Both the position numbers and the translations under genes were made by a program. From Streptomyces endocoffeicus (GTDB lineage Bacteria > Actinomycetota > Actinomycetes > Streptomycetales > Streptomycetaceae): a stretch of DNA of 64,000 bases. Below, piece by piece: positions 1-8,896 of this stretch. The stretch lies in NCBI RefSeq assembly GCF_016741935.1, contig NZ_JAERRG010000019.1:62001-126000 (forward strand). The letters are read 5' to 3'. Under the pieces are notes generated by a model, which saw only the letters and a program-made list of their open reading frames with translations, was not told where the DNA came from and did no database searches. How positions within the stretch are numbered: position 1 is the first letter of the stretch; every line of letters starts with the position of its first letter.

Positions 1-956
1 AGCTCGCCCAGGTGACGGATGCGCTCGGCGATGTCGGCGGGGTCGCGGCGCGGGGCGGTGGCCCGGTTCGGGGCCGGGGCGCCCTCGGCGCACGGCACGG
101 GGGAGGAGGCCCGTATCGCCTCCAGGACGGCCGCGGCGAACGGCAGCGACTGGTGGACGAGGCCGTAGCCCATCCCGAACACGACGGCCGCCGGGTCCCG
201 GTCGGGGCGGTCGGCGGGCTGGTCCTCGGCGGAGCGCCGCAGCAGTCGCAGATAGCCGTGGCCACCGCCCTTGGGGGTGACCCTGCCGGTGCCGTTCCTG
301 GCCGTGCCGTCCTTGGCGGACTTGGCGGACCTGGCGGAACCCCCTTTGGCGGCACCGGCCTTGGCGGAGCCCTCCTTGGGGACGGTGCCCGCCGAGCCGC
401 GGCTCTCCGGCGAACGCCACTCCACACCGGTGAGTTCATCGATCCGGAAGCGCTGGTCCCCGACCTTCCACTTCTCCGAGGAGGCGCCGGTCCAGAACCA
501 GCGGAAGGAGATGTCCTTGCCGTCGAAGGACGCCTTGCCGTCGTACGCCTTGAAGGACAGCGGCGGCGCGGGCGCGGTCACCAGATGTGCCTCGGCCGCG
601 GTGTCCGCCTCGGGGCCGAGGGACTCGCGTATCCGCTCGGCGTAGTAGTCGGCGAGGGTCTCCCGCTCGGCCGGCAGCACCAGGCGGTACGGGTCGTACG
701 CCTCCTTGAGCTGGCCGCCGGCGGCGTCCATCAACGGGTCGGCGCCCGGTCTTGGCAGGGCGCGCAGCACCACCGTTCCGCGTTTGCCCACAGCGAGCTC
801 CACCCCGGACAGCGCCTCGAAGGGGATGCGGCGTTCGCCCAGCGCCTGAAGCAGCTTCGGCGTGCGGATCCCCCGTTCGAAGCGGATGAGCATGGAGTCG
901 GTGTCGAACTCCCAGACGGTCTGAAAACCGGCCAGTACATCACCCATACGGCTCAT
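1..956 (-). CDS. DUF4429 domain protein (3' end outside window)
   Basis: The reading frame is open from an ATG at 956 to the left edge, so about 318 N-terminal residues are visible and the C-terminus is missing. The start region reads MSRMGDVLAGFQTVWEFD, typical of the actinobacterial DUF4429 family; the second Met (947) is an equally possible start and neither has a clear ribosome site. A first DUF4429-like half is followed by an Ala/Lys/Ser/Gly-rich linker at about residues 185-225 and then a second globular part. The last visible residues (AERIRHLGEL) look like the beginning of a SHOCT short C-terminal domain. DUF4429 has no assigned biochemical function. No signal peptide is seen, so the protein is probably cytoplasmic. 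Confidence 0.85.
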   Translation of the reverse strand, partial: MSRMGDVLAGFQTVWEFDTDSMLIRFERGIRTPKLLQALGERRIPFEALSGVELAVGKRGTVVLRALPRPGADPLMDAAGGQLKEAYDPYRLVLPAERETLADYYAERIRESLGPEADTAAEAHLVTAPAPPLSFKAYDGKASFDGKDISFRWFWTGASSEKWKVGDQRFRIDELTGVEWRSPESRGSAGTVPKEGSAKAGAAKGGSARSAKSAKDGTARNGTGRVTPKGGGHGYLRLLRRSAEDQPADRPDRDPAAVVFGMGYGLVHQSLPFAAAVLEAIRASSPVPCAEGAPAPNRATAPRRDPADIAERIRHLGE

Positions 957-1032
957 CGTATGCGGCGGTGGCCCGCCCGTCCCCCTTTGAGGCTACGCGC
1001 GTCACTAGAGTTTCCAGTGTTTATGCCGGGCG

Positions 1033-2277
1033 TCAGCGCAGTCCCGCGGTGCAGTCGTCGCCGTCGCCGCAGCTCACGGACTGGACAGCACCGATTCCCA
1101 CCCGCGCGAAGTTGTCCAGGCTGGTCGTGCCCGGTTCGAAGTATCCGGCGTGTCCATCCGCCCCGTCCGCGGCCAGCACCCGGGCGCCGAAGCCCGAGGA
1201 GACCGGGTCCGCGCCGTGGCCGAGCCCGCCGAACTCCAGATGCGGAATGTCCTCGATCCAGTCGCCGGAGTCGCGCATCGCCCACACCCGGGCGCTGGTC
1301 CCCAGATCGGAGACATGGCCGGCGCGCATCCCGGGGCTGCCGGCCACCGCGATATCGGTGACCTTGGGCGGCAGATCGCGGGCGGCGACCCCGCACACCA
1401 CCGAGCCGTAGCTGTGGCACATCAGCGACACCCGGGAGAGCGCGGGCAGCGCGTTCACCAGCGCGCGCAGCCGCACCGCGCCCTGGGCGGCCAGCTTCCC
1501 GGTGGCCGCGTCCATGCCGATCCCGGCCGGGGTGGTGTAGTCGGCCCAGGCGATGACGGCCGTCTTGGTGTCGGGGGCGTCGGTCCGCTCGTTGTCGTAG
1601 AGCGCGCGGGCCATTCCGACCGTGGCGGTGTACGGGCGCTCGGTCTTCTGGAACGTCAGGATGTCGGTGTCCACGCCCGGCACCACGATCGAGACCCGGT
1701 TGGCGTGGGCGAGGTCGCCGAAGACCTCGGCGGCCCGGCCGGCGCCCGAGGGGTCGAAGGCGAAGATCTGCCGCCCGGCGCCCAGCAGGTCCTCGTAGCG
1801 GTGCATCCGGCGTGTCGCGTCCGAGCGGCCCATCGGGGTGAGCCGGGGGTCGTGCATCCGCTTGCGCTCATCGGCGCGCGCCTTGAACAGGGCGACCCGG
1901 TTGGCGCGGTAGCGCAGGGCCACCGGCGCGCCGTTGAGATTGCCCACGGCCAGCGGATAGCGCCGCACCACCCGGTCGGTCTGGGCCTTGGTCAGCGAGT
2001 CGAACCAGCGGCCGAGGGCGCGTGGCGAGCCGTACGGGTCGGGCAGCGCGCGGCCGCCGAGCGATCCGTGGCGCCAGGCGTCCATCGACGCGGAGAGCGC
2101 GTCCGGGGCTCCTCTGTGGCTCCGTACGGCCGTCCAGCCGGTCGTGGCGAGGAGGACGAAGACCACCGCCAGCGCGAGCAGGGCGCGCCAGGCGGTGGAA
2201 CCGGGGGAGGGGGAGCCGAGCTCCGAGAAGGAAGTCACCGCGGGACACCCTAGGAGAAGCGTGGCGTCGCGTGCCAA
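1033..2277 (-). CDS. Membrane-anchored alpha/beta hydrolase (DUF1023 type)
   Basis: About 414 residues. A single hydrophobic segment at residues 30-48 follows a short N-terminus, so the enzyme is probably anchored with its catalytic domain outside the cell. The nucleophile elbow is CHSYGS (residues 287-292, Ser289), with Cys in place of the usual Gly. Downstream, an Asp-rich stretch at 337-343 and the HAG near 376-378 can supply the acid and histidine. This is the DUF1023 branch of alpha/beta hydrolases, common in Streptomyces and of unknown substrate. The longest frame starts at 2277, but a GTG at codon 14 (VTSFSELG, about 2238) is also plausible. Upstream is the 3' end of a TetR gene on the same strand, 60 bp away. 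Confidence 0.85.
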   Translation of the reverse strand: MARDATLLLGCPAVTSFSELGSPSPGSTAWRALLALAVVFVLLATTGWTAVRSHRGAPDALSASMDAWRHGSLGGRALPDPYGSPRALGRWFDSLTKAQTDRVVRRYPLAVGNLNGAPVALRYRANRVALFKARADERKRMHDPRLTPMGRSDATRRMHRYEDLLGAGRQIFAFDPSGAGRAAEVFGDLAHANRVSIVVPGVDTDILTFQKTERPYTATVGMARALYDNERTDAPDTKTAVIAWADYTTPAGIGMDAATGKLAAQGAVRLRALVNALPALSRVSLMCHSYGSVVCGVAARDLPPKVTDIAVAGSPGMRAGHVSDLGTSARVWAMRDSGDWIEDIPHLEFGGLGHGADPVSSGFGARVLAADGADGHAGYFEPGTTSLDNFARVGIGAVQSVSCGDGDDCTAGLR

Positions 2278-2338
2278 ATCCCGTGATTCATATCACGTTT
2301 GAAAGCAGGAATGCTTGGGAGCTATGCCGGGATTAGTG

Positions 2339-3004
2339 CTATTTATCCCATTTCTCCGCGAGGGCGGGACCCACGTAATCAAGATGGAACGCGGTGAGGT
2401 CTCGCAATGTGACGACGCTGTCCTCCTCACCCTCGGTCCACAGCTTCCCGGCCACCCGGATCACCCCGCCGAACATCGCGACCAGCAGCCGCGGCCGCGG
2501 ATCGGCGTCGATGTCCAGCCCCTCGCGGCGGGCGATCTCGCGCGCCAGCCGCTCCTCCGTCTCCGCGGTGCGGCGCAGATGGACCGCGAGCAGGCTCGGC
2601 GTGGACTCGATCACCCGGTACATCCGCATATGGAGCTCGGTCGGCACCAGCTGCTCGATGGCCTCCCCGATGGTCCCCCAGGCGTCGAGGATCGCGCCGC
2701 GCAGCGCGGCCAGCGGCGCCTCGCCCGCGGGGCGTTCGCACAGCGCGGCGAAGAAGTGGCACTCGGCCGACTCCTGGCTCGCGAAGGCGACCTCCTCCTT
2801 GTTGGCGAAGTACCGGAAGAAGGTGCGCTGGGAGACCTCGACCGCCTCGGCGATCTCGTCGACCGTCGTCCGCTCGTATCCCTGACGGGTGAACAACTCC
2901 AGTGCGGAGCGCACCAGGGCGCTTCGCGTCCGCCGCTTCTTGCGCTCGCGCAGCCCGGCCGGTGGTGGCGTCGTCGTGCCCGCCACTGACTCGTCCGTTG
3001 TCAC
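2339..3004 (-). CDS. TetR-family transcriptional regulator
   Basis: 221 residues with a classic TetR N-terminal helix-turn-helix at about residues 30-75 (TTVDEIAEAVEVSQRTFFRY then FANKEEV). The ligand-binding domain is all-helical and not diagnostic. The gene is divergent from an MFS exporter 127 bp away, the normal arrangement for a local repressor of a drug exporter. A 15-bp perfect inverted repeat at 3104-3118 sits between the presumed -35 and -10 of the exporter promoter and is the best candidate operator. The inducing compound is unknown. Confidence 0.9.
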   Translation of the reverse strand: MTTDESVAGTTTPPPAGLRERKKRRTRSALVRSALELFTRQGYERTTVDEIAEAVEVSQRTFFRYFANKEEVAFASQESAECHFFAALCERPAGEAPLAALRGAILDAWGTIGEAIEQLVPTELHMRMYRVIESTPSLLAVHLRRTAETEERLAREIARREGLDIDADPRPRLLVAMFGGVIRVAGKLWTEGEEDSVVTLRDLTAFHLDYVGPALAEKWDK

Positions 3005-3095
3005 CTATCGGCTCGCTTTCTACCGGTGTGGGGCCGCGTCGCGGCTGCTCAGGATACCTGTGACCAAAACGTCAGTTACCGGCGGATGAATCGGT

Positions 3096-3131
3096 TTGTC
3101 AATTGTCAGACGCTGACATTAGCCTCCGGTC
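3096..3131 (+). promoter_or_regulatory. Promoter and TetR operator of the MFS gene, leaderless
   Basis: TTGTCA at 3096-3101 and TAGCCT at 3120-3125 are spaced 18 bp apart. The expected transcription start falls at about 3132, which is the A of the ATG, so the transcript is probably leaderless; no ribosome site precedes the ATG. TGTCAG-ACG-CTGACA (3104-3118) is a perfect palindrome lying inside the promoter spacer, where bound repressor would block RNA polymerase. Confidence 0.65.
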
Positions 3132-4733
3132 ATGACCTCTTCGACCACCGTCGCCGAACCGGCGCCGGAACCTCCTATAGCCGTTCCCCCGAAGGGGCTT
3201 CGGGGTCATCCATGGCTGACGCTTCTCACCGTCGCCCTCGGCGTGACGATGGTCGCCCTCGACGGCACGATCGTCGCCATCGCCAACCCGGCCATCCAGA
3301 AGGACCTCGGCGCCTCGCTCGCCGATGTGCAGTGGATCACCAATGGCTATCTGCTGGCCCTGGCCGTCGCGCTGATCACGGCGGGCAAGCTGGGTGACCG
3401 CTTCGGCCACCGGCAGACCTTCCTCATCGGCGTCGTCGGCTTCGCCATCTCCTCGGCCGCCATCGGCATCTCCGGCGAGGTGTCGCTCGTCGTGGCGTTC
3501 CGGGTGCTGCAGGGCCTGTGCGGCGCGCTGCTGATGCCCGCGGCGCTCGGCCTGCTGCGCGCCACCTTCCCCGCCGAGAAGCTCAACATGGCCATCGGCA
3601 TCTGGGGCTCGGTGATCGGTGCCTCCACCGCCGCCGGGCCCATCGTCGGCGGGCTCCTCGTCGAGCACGTCAACTGGCAGTCGGTCTTCTTCATCAACGC
3701 GCCCGTCGGCGTGCTGGCCGTGGTCCTCGGTCTGCTGCTCCTGGTGGACCACCGCGCCGAGAAGGCCCCGCGGTCCTTCGACATCCCCGGCATCGTGCTG
3801 CTGTCCGGTGCGATGTTCTGCCTCATCTGGGCGCTGATCAACGCCGCCGACTGGCACTGGACCGACCAGCGCACGCTGCTCTTCCTGGGCCTGGCGGCGG
3901 TCTGCTTCGGCGTCTTCGTCTTCTGGGAGAACCGGACGGCGGAGCCGCTGCTGCCGCTCAGCATGTTCCGCTCGGTGCCGCTGAGCGCGGGCACCGTGCT
4001 GATGCTGCTGATGGCCTTCGGCTTCATGGGCGGGCTGTTCTTCGTCACCTTCTATCTGCAGAACGTGCACGGGATGAGCCCCGTCGACAGCGGGCTGCAC
4101 CTGCTGCCGCTCACCGCGATGATGATCGTCGCCTCGCCGTTGGCCGGTGCGCTGATCACCAAGTTCGGGCCGCGGACGCCGCTGGTCGGCGCCATGGCGA
4201 TCACCGCCGTCGCGATGTTCGGCCTCTCCCAACTGGACGCGGACAGCGGCGGCCTCGAGATGGCCGTGTGGTTCGCCCTGCTGGGCCTCGGCCTCGGGCC
4301 GGTCATGGTCGGCGCCACCGAGGTCATCGTCGGCAACGCCCCGATCCAGCACGCCGGTGTCGCCGGCGGCCTCCAGCAGGCCGCGATGCAGGTCGGCGGC
4401 AGCCTCGGCACGGCCGTCCTGGGCGCGGTCATGGCGGGCCGGGTGGACAGCGCGCTGCCGGAGAAGTGGGCCGGCGCCGGGCTGCCGCCGATGCCCGAGG
4501 GCGCGGAGTCCAAGGCGTCGGACGCCGTCGAGGTCGGCATCGCCCCGGTCCCCAAGGGCACTCCGCCGGAGATCGCGGGCAAGATCACGGCCGTCGCGCA
4601 TGACACCTTCGTGTCAGGGATGGGGCTCGCCTTCACGGTGGCCGCCGTCGTCTCGGTGGTCGCGGCCCTGGTCGCGGCCTTCACCAAGCGCGGTGAGAAC
4701 GCGGATGCGTCCGGGGGCGCCGTCCACATCTGA
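3132..4733 (+). CDS. MFS multidrug exporter, DHA2 (14-TM) family
   Basis: 533 residues, the usual length of EmrB/QacA-type drug:proton antiporters. The first membrane segment carries the DHA2 signature around LDGTIVAIANPAIQ (residues 38-51). The loop motif GKLGDRFGHRQ after TM2 is motif A, and repeated Gly/Ala-rich membrane helices continue to residue 515. The C-terminal third contains a soluble insertion (residues about 445-480) before the last helix, common in actinobacterial members. It should export a hydrophobic drug or secondary metabolite using the proton gradient. It is divergent from the TetR gene and followed by a factor-independent terminator at 4787-4819, so it forms a single-gene transcript. 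Confidence 0.92.
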   Translation: MTSSTTVAEPAPEPPIAVPPKGLRGHPWLTLLTVALGVTMVALDGTIVAIANPAIQKDLGASLADVQWITNGYLLALAVALITAGKLGDRFGHRQTFLIGVVGFAISSAAIGISGEVSLVVAFRVLQGLCGALLMPAALGLLRATFPAEKLNMAIGIWGSVIGASTAAGPIVGGLLVEHVNWQSVFFINAPVGVLAVVLGLLLLVDHRAEKAPRSFDIPGIVLLSGAMFCLIWALINAADWHWTDQRTLLFLGLAAVCFGVFVFWENRTAEPLLPLSMFRSVPLSAGTVLMLLMAFGFMGGLFFVTFYLQNVHGMSPVDSGLHLLPLTAMMIVASPLAGALITKFGPRTPLVGAMAITAVAMFGLSQLDADSGGLEMAVWFALLGLGLGPVMVGATEVIVGNAPIQHAGVAGGLQQAAMQVGGSLGTAVLGAVMAGRVDSALPEKWAGAGLPPMPEGAESKASDAVEVGIAPVPKGTPPEIAGKITAVAHDTFVSGMGLAFTVAAVVSVVAALVAAFTKRGENADASGGAVHI

Positions 4734-4786
4734 CCCCTCGCGGTCAACCCCCTATCAGGGTGGACCTTGATCGACCCCATGGTGGC

Positions 4787-4819
4787 GAACGGGAGCCGGC
4801 GACAGGCTGGCTCCCGTTC
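4787..4819 (+). terminator. Hairpin terminator after the MFS gene
   Basis: GAACGGGAGCC (4787-4797) pairs perfectly with GGCTCCCGTTC (4809-4819) across an 11-nt loop, and the following stretch is T-rich (tgttctttcc). It ends the MFS transcript and insulates the secreted-protein gene 40 bp downstream. Confidence 0.8.
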
Positions 4820-4858
4820 TGTTCTTTCCACTCTTTTCATACGGGGAGCGAAAGCGTT

Positions 4859-5257
4859 ATGCGCAAGATCATTACGGCCGCCGTCTCGGCGCTGGCCCTC
4901 ACCGCCACCCTCACCGCCACCCTCGCCCCGGCCGCGGCGGCGGACGCGGCGGCGGCCCGGCCCGCCGCCCCACCGCGACTGGGGAACTGCGCCGCCGGGC
5001 AGCTGTGCCTGTGGCGGAGCGGCGGCTTCACGGGGGCGCGCCAGACCCATGAACTGGCCGACGTCGACATCGAAAGCTGCGTCCCCCTGCCGTCCGGCAC
5101 CACCGCCGCGTCCCTGGCGAACCGCACGGGGCGCCCGGTGACGGCCTATCAGAGCCGCGAATGCGCCGAGACGGCCGAGTTCCACACCTACCCCACCGGC
5201 ACCTGGGCCCCCGAAACCCCGTACCAGGTCCGCGCCTTCAAAATCTGGGAACGCTGA
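4859..5257 (+). CDS. Small secreted protein, peptidase inhibitor I36 family
   Basis: 132 residues. The start is the ATG at 4859, preceded by GGGGAG at 4843-4848. Residues 1-30 form a Sec signal peptide (MRKIITAAVSALALTAT, then Ala-rich up to an AAA-DA cleavage site). The mature part has four cysteines (44, 50, 74, 102), suggesting two disulfides, and the pattern CAAGQLCLW followed by a Gly-Phe/Trp-rich beta-crystallin-like fold, as in the Streptomyces I36 (SMI-like) peptidase inhibitor family. Target protease is unknown; some members are only structural homologues. It has its own transcript after the terminator upstream and is followed by a long repeat region. Confidence 0.8.
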   Translation: MRKIITAAVSALALTATLTATLAPAAAADAAAARPAAPPRLGNCAAGQLCLWRSGGFTGARQTHELADVDIESCVPLPSGTTAASLANRTGRPVTAYQSRECAETAEFHTYPTGTWAPETPYQVRAFKIWER

Positions 5258-5268
5258 CCGGGGCCGGG

Positions 5269-5790
5269 GCCAGCGCTGGATCCTGGCGCTTGGGTGCGCG
5301 GCCGGGTTGTTCCCCGACCCGCCCCTTCCCGAACCAGGGGCTTCGCCCCTGGACCCCGGGTGCCCTCCGGGCATGTCCTCGAGCGTCCCACGGACGGCAG
5401 CGGACGGTCCCGCCGTCGTCTGTGGGTCGCCACGTTGCGACGCGGCTCCGCCGCCATAGGGGCCGGCCGAAGTGTCGGGCCCGGTGCCCAAAGCTCGCTG
5501 CCCAAGCCTGGGCGTCTGGGCTCGGCGCCCGGGCCTGGCGCCCAGGCGCGGCGCCGGGGGGCCGGGACCCGGTGTGGGTCTGGGGCCCGCGCTGGATCCT
5601 GGCGCTTGGGTGCGTGGCCGGGATGTTTCCCCGACCCGCCCCTTCCCGAACCAGGGGCTTCGCCCCTGGACCCCGGGCGCCCTCCGGGCAGGTCCTCAAG
5701 CGTCCCGCCGGACGGCAGCGGACGGTCCCGCCGTCGTCTGTGGGTCGCCACGTTGCGGCGCGGCTCCGCCGCCATCGGGGCCGGCCGAAG
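5269..5790. repeat. Imperfect direct duplication of a ~205-bp non-coding unit
   Basis: Two copies, about 5269-5472 and 5587-5790, offset by 316-318 bp and more than 90 percent alike by eye. Each starts near gctggatcctggcgcttggg and ends at ggggccggccgaag. Each contains the stem-loop CCAGGGG-cttcg-CCCCTGG and a GC-rich tail with a gcgcggctccgccgcc hairpin. The long open frames on both strands here have no recognisable protein signature and are composition artefacts. The stretch from 5258 to 6085 holds no gene that I can support. Confidence 0.75.
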
Positions 5791-5794
5791 CGCC

Positions 5795-6000
5795 AGGCCC
5801 GGCGCCCAGGCCCGGCGTCTGGGCTCGGCGCCCGGGCCTGACGTCCGGGCTAGGCGTCCGGGCCCGATGCCGGGGGGCCGGGACCCGGTTCCTGGAGGTC
5901 CCGGTCCTGGAGGTCCGGCAGTCCGGGGTCGACGCCCGGGGGCCGGGTCCGGGACCTGTGGGCCTGTGGGTCTGGGGCGGAGCCCCTGGGCCTGGTGGCG
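5795..6000. repeat. Low-complexity GC repeats
   Basis: Irregular short repeats of cgcccgggcc, gtccgggc and tcctggaggtc units between the duplicated block and the hairpins before aceE. No coding signature is seen. Confidence 0.5.
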
Positions 6001-6069
6001 GGAGGGCGGGGGCAGCGCCCCCGCCCTCCGTTACCCCTGGCGCCTGGGGCGCAGCCCCAGGCGCCAGGG
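6001..6069. terminator. Two strong GC hairpins in tandem
   Basis: A 13-bp perfect stem (6001-6013 with 6017-6029, loop AGC) is followed by a 16-bp perfect stem (6035-6050 with 6054-6069, loop GCA). With the aceE hairpin at 6086-6123 they make three hairpins in 123 bp. They could act as a bidirectional transcription block or as mRNA 3'-end stabilisers. Confidence 0.55.
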
Positions 6070-6085
6070 CATCGGGGTACACGAC

Positions 6086-6123
6086 AACGCGGGGCGGGCT
6101 GGAGGTCCAGCCCGCCCCGCGTT
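6086..6123 (-). terminator. aceE terminator hairpin
   Basis: A perfect 18-bp inverted repeat (6086-6103 with 6106-6123) lies 43 bp beyond the aceE stop codon. No U-tract follows, as is usual for Streptomyces terminators. Confidence 0.75.
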
Positions 6124-6166
6124 CAGTTCGCTGCCGTCGTGGGCGGCTTACGGCCGTCGAAGACGG

Positions 6167-8896
6167 CTACGCGTCGCCGCCCGCCGGGCCCGGGTCGGCC
6201 GCGGCCACGTCCAGGAGCTGGTAGCGGTCGATCGCCTGCTTGAGGGCCGAGCGGTCGATCTTGCCGTCGCGGGCCAGTTCCGTCAGGACGCCGAGCACGA
6301 TCGACTCGGCGTCGATGTGGAAGAAGCGCCGCGCCGCGCCGCGGGTGTCGGCGAAGCCGAAGCCGTCCGCGCCCAGCGACTGGTACGTGCCGGGCACCCA
6401 GCGCGCGATCTGGTCGGGAACCGCACGCATCCAGTCGGAGACGGCCACCTTCGGGCCCTCCACGTCCGCGAGCTTCCGGGTGACGTACGGAACGCGCTGC
6501 TCCTCCTCCGGGTGGAGCAGATTGTGCTCCTCCACCTCGATGGCGTCCCGGCGCAGCTCGTTCCAGGACGTGGCCGACCAGACGTCCGCCTTGACGTTCC
6601 AGTCCTCGGCCAGGATGCGCTGGGCCTCGAGCGCCCACGGCACCGAGACCCCGGAGGCGAGGATCTGCGCCGGTACGGAGCCCTTCTCGGCCTGCCGGTA
6701 GCGGTAGAGGCCCTTGAGGATGCCCTCGCGGTCCACGCCCTCCGGCTCGGCCGGGTGCTGGATCGGCTCGTTGTAGACGGTGAGGTAGTAGAAGACGTCC
6801 TCACTGTTCTCGCCGTACATCCGGCGCAGACCGTCCTGGACGATATGGGCGATCTCGAAGCCGAACGCCGGGTCGTACGCGACGACCGCCGGGTTGGTCG
6901 AGGCCAGCAGCTGGGAGTGGCCGTCCGCGTGCTGGAGACCCTCACCGGTCAGGGTCGTACGACCGGCGGTCGCGCCCAGTACGAAGCCGCGCGCCAGCTG
7001 GTCGGCCATCTGCCAGAACTGGTCACCGGTGCGCTGGAAGCCGAACATCGAGTAGAAGACGTAGACCGGGATCAGCGGCTCGCCATGCGTGGCGTACGCG
7101 GAGCCCGCCGCGATCAGCGAGGCCGTACAGCCCGCCTCGGAGATGCCGTCGTGCAGCATCTGACCGGTCGGCGACTCCTTGTAGGCCAGCAGCAGCTCAC
7201 GGTCGACCGACTCGTACATCTGGCCCAGCGGCGAGTAGATCTTCGCCGAGGGGAAGAGGGAGTCCATGCCGAAGGTGCGGTACTCGTCGGGCGCGATCGG
7301 CACGAACCGCTTGCCGATCTCCTTGTCCCGCATCAGGTCCTTCAGCAGCCGGACGAACGCCATGGTGGTGGCGATCTGCTGCTGACCGGTGCTCTTCTTC
7401 AGCGTGGCGTAGGTCTTGTCGCCCGGCAGCTTGAGCGGCTTGGCCCGCACGACACGGGTCGGCGCGTAGCCGCCCAGCGCCTTGCGGCGGTCGTGCATGT
7501 ACGCGATCTCCTCCGAGTCCCGGCCCGGGTGGTAGTACGGCGGGAGGCCGGACTCCAGCTCCTTGTCCGGGATCGGCAGGTGCAGCCGGTCGCGGAAGCG
7601 CTTGAGGTCGTCGACCGTCAGCTTCTTCATCTGGTGGGTCGCGTTGCGGCCCTCGAAGTTCGGGCCGAGCGTCCAGCCCTTGACGGTCTGCGCGAGGATC
7701 ACCGTCGGCTGGCCCTTGTGGGCCTTGGCCGCCGAGTACGCCGCGTAGATCTTCTTGTGGTCGTGACCGCCGCGGCCCAGGTGCAGGATCTGGTCGTCGG
7801 TCATGCCCTCGACCATCTTGCGCAGCCGCTGGTCGTCACCGAAGAAGTGGTCGCGGATATAGGAGCCGGTCTCGGTCGCGTACGTCTGGAACTGACCGTC
7901 CGGCGTCGTGTTCAGCCGGTTGACCAGGATGCCGTCGCGGTCCTGCGCCAGCAGCGGGTCCCAGGTGCGGTCCCAGACCAGCTTGATCACGTTCCAGCCG
8001 GCGCCGCGGAACTGCGACTCCAGCTCCTGGATGATCTTGCCGTTGCCGCGCACCGGGCCGTCGAGCCGCTGGAGGTTGCAGTTGACCACGAAGGTCAGGT
8101 TGTCCAGGCCCTCACGGGCGGCCAGGGAGAGCTGGCCGAGCGACTCCGGCTCGTCCATCTCGCCGTCGCCCAGGAACGCCCAGACATGGGAGCTGGAGGT
8201 GTCGGCCACGCCGCGCGCCTCCATATAGCGGTTCATCCGCGCCTGGAAGATCGCGCCGAGCGGGCCCAGGCCCATGGAGACCGTCGGGAACTCCCAGAAG
8301 TCCGGCATCGACCGCGGGTGCGGGTAGCTGGACAGCGCGTGACCGAGCTTGGACTTCTCCTGACGGAATCCGTCCAGGTGGTCCTCGCTGAGCCGGTCGA
8401 GCAGGAAGGCGCGGGCGTAGATGCCGGGGGAGGCATGGCCCTGGAAGAAGATCTGGTCGCCGCTGTCGTGGTCCTTGCCACGGAAGAAGTGGTTGAAGCC
8501 CACGTCGTACAGTGAGGCGGACGAGGCGAAGGTGGCGATGTGGCCACCGACCCCGATGCCCGGGCGCTGCGCCCGGGACACCATCACCGCCGCGTTCCAG
8601 CGGGTCGCGTTGAGGACCTTGCGCTCGATCTCCTCGTTGCCGGGGAAGAACGGCTCGTCCTTGGTGGCGATGGTGTTGACGTAGTCCGTGCTGCGCATCT
8701 CGGGCACGGCGACGCGCTTCTCGCGGGCGCGCTCGATCAGGCGAAGCATCAGGTAGCGGGCACGTTCCCGGCCTCGCTCATCGACGGCTGCGTCGAGCGA
8801 GTCGAGCCATTCCTGGGTCTCTTCGGGATCGAAGTCCGGGACCTGGCTGGGAAGGCCGCCAATGATGATCGGGTTGCGATCGGATCCGGAAGCCAC
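6167..8896 (-). CDS. aceE: Pyruvate dehydrogenase E1 component (homodimeric)
   Basis: 909 residues from the GTG at 8896, preceded by GAAGGAA at the right distance; a longer frame to 8971 adds 25 residues without a better ribosome site. It decarboxylates pyruvate with thiamine diphosphate and acetylates the E2 lipoyl group, linking glycolysis to acetyl-CoA in the cytoplasm. The ThDP/Mg motif begins at GDGEMDEPES (residue about 243) and closes with NCNLQRLDGP (about 272). The whole sequence aligns with the AceE family used by actinobacteria instead of the alpha2beta2 enzyme. No E2 or E3 gene is nearby, as is usual in Streptomyces. Transcribed alone, it ends at the hairpin at 6086-6123 and is divergent from the DUF3052 gene. 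Confidence 0.97.
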   Translation of the reverse strand: MASGSDRNPIIIGGLPSQVPDFDPEETQEWLDSLDAAVDERGRERARYLMLRLIERAREKRVAVPEMRSTDYVNTIATKDEPFFPGNEEIERKVLNATRWNAAVMVSRAQRPGIGVGGHIATFASSASLYDVGFNHFFRGKDHDSGDQIFFQGHASPGIYARAFLLDRLSEDHLDGFRQEKSKLGHALSSYPHPRSMPDFWEFPTVSMGLGPLGAIFQARMNRYMEARGVADTSSSHVWAFLGDGEMDEPESLGQLSLAAREGLDNLTFVVNCNLQRLDGPVRGNGKIIQELESQFRGAGWNVIKLVWDRTWDPLLAQDRDGILVNRLNTTPDGQFQTYATETGSYIRDHFFGDDQRLRKMVEGMTDDQILHLGRGGHDHKKIYAAYSAAKAHKGQPTVILAQTVKGWTLGPNFEGRNATHQMKKLTVDDLKRFRDRLHLPIPDKELESGLPPYYHPGRDSEEIAYMHDRRKALGGYAPTRVVRAKPLKLPGDKTYATLKKSTGQQQIATTMAFVRLLKDLMRDKEIGKRFVPIAPDEYRTFGMDSLFPSAKIYSPLGQMYESVDRELLLAYKESPTGQMLHDGISEAGCTASLIAAGSAYATHGEPLIPVYVFYSMFGFQRTGDQFWQMADQLARGFVLGATAGRTTLTGEGLQHADGHSQLLASTNPAVVAYDPAFGFEIAHIVQDGLRRMYGENSEDVFYYLTVYNEPIQHPAEPEGVDREGILKGLYRYRQAEKGSVPAQILASGVSVPWALEAQRILAEDWNVKADVWSATSWNELRRDAIEVEEHNLLHPEEEQRVPYVTRKLADVEGPKVAVSDWMRAVPDQIARWVPGTYQSLGADGFGFADTRGAARRFFHIDAESIVLGVLTELARDGKIDRSALKQAIDRYQLLDVAAADPGPAGGDA

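Noticed and set aside
12..1361. A 449-residue plus-strand open frame at the left edge
   Set aside because: It is antisense to the DUF4429 gene, whose sequence is recognisable; the plus-strand product is Arg/Gly/Pro-rich with no family signature, a typical GC-rich shadow.
5294..8515. A 1073-residue plus-strand frame
   Set aside because: It covers the non-coding repeats and then runs antisense through aceE; the composition is low-complexity.
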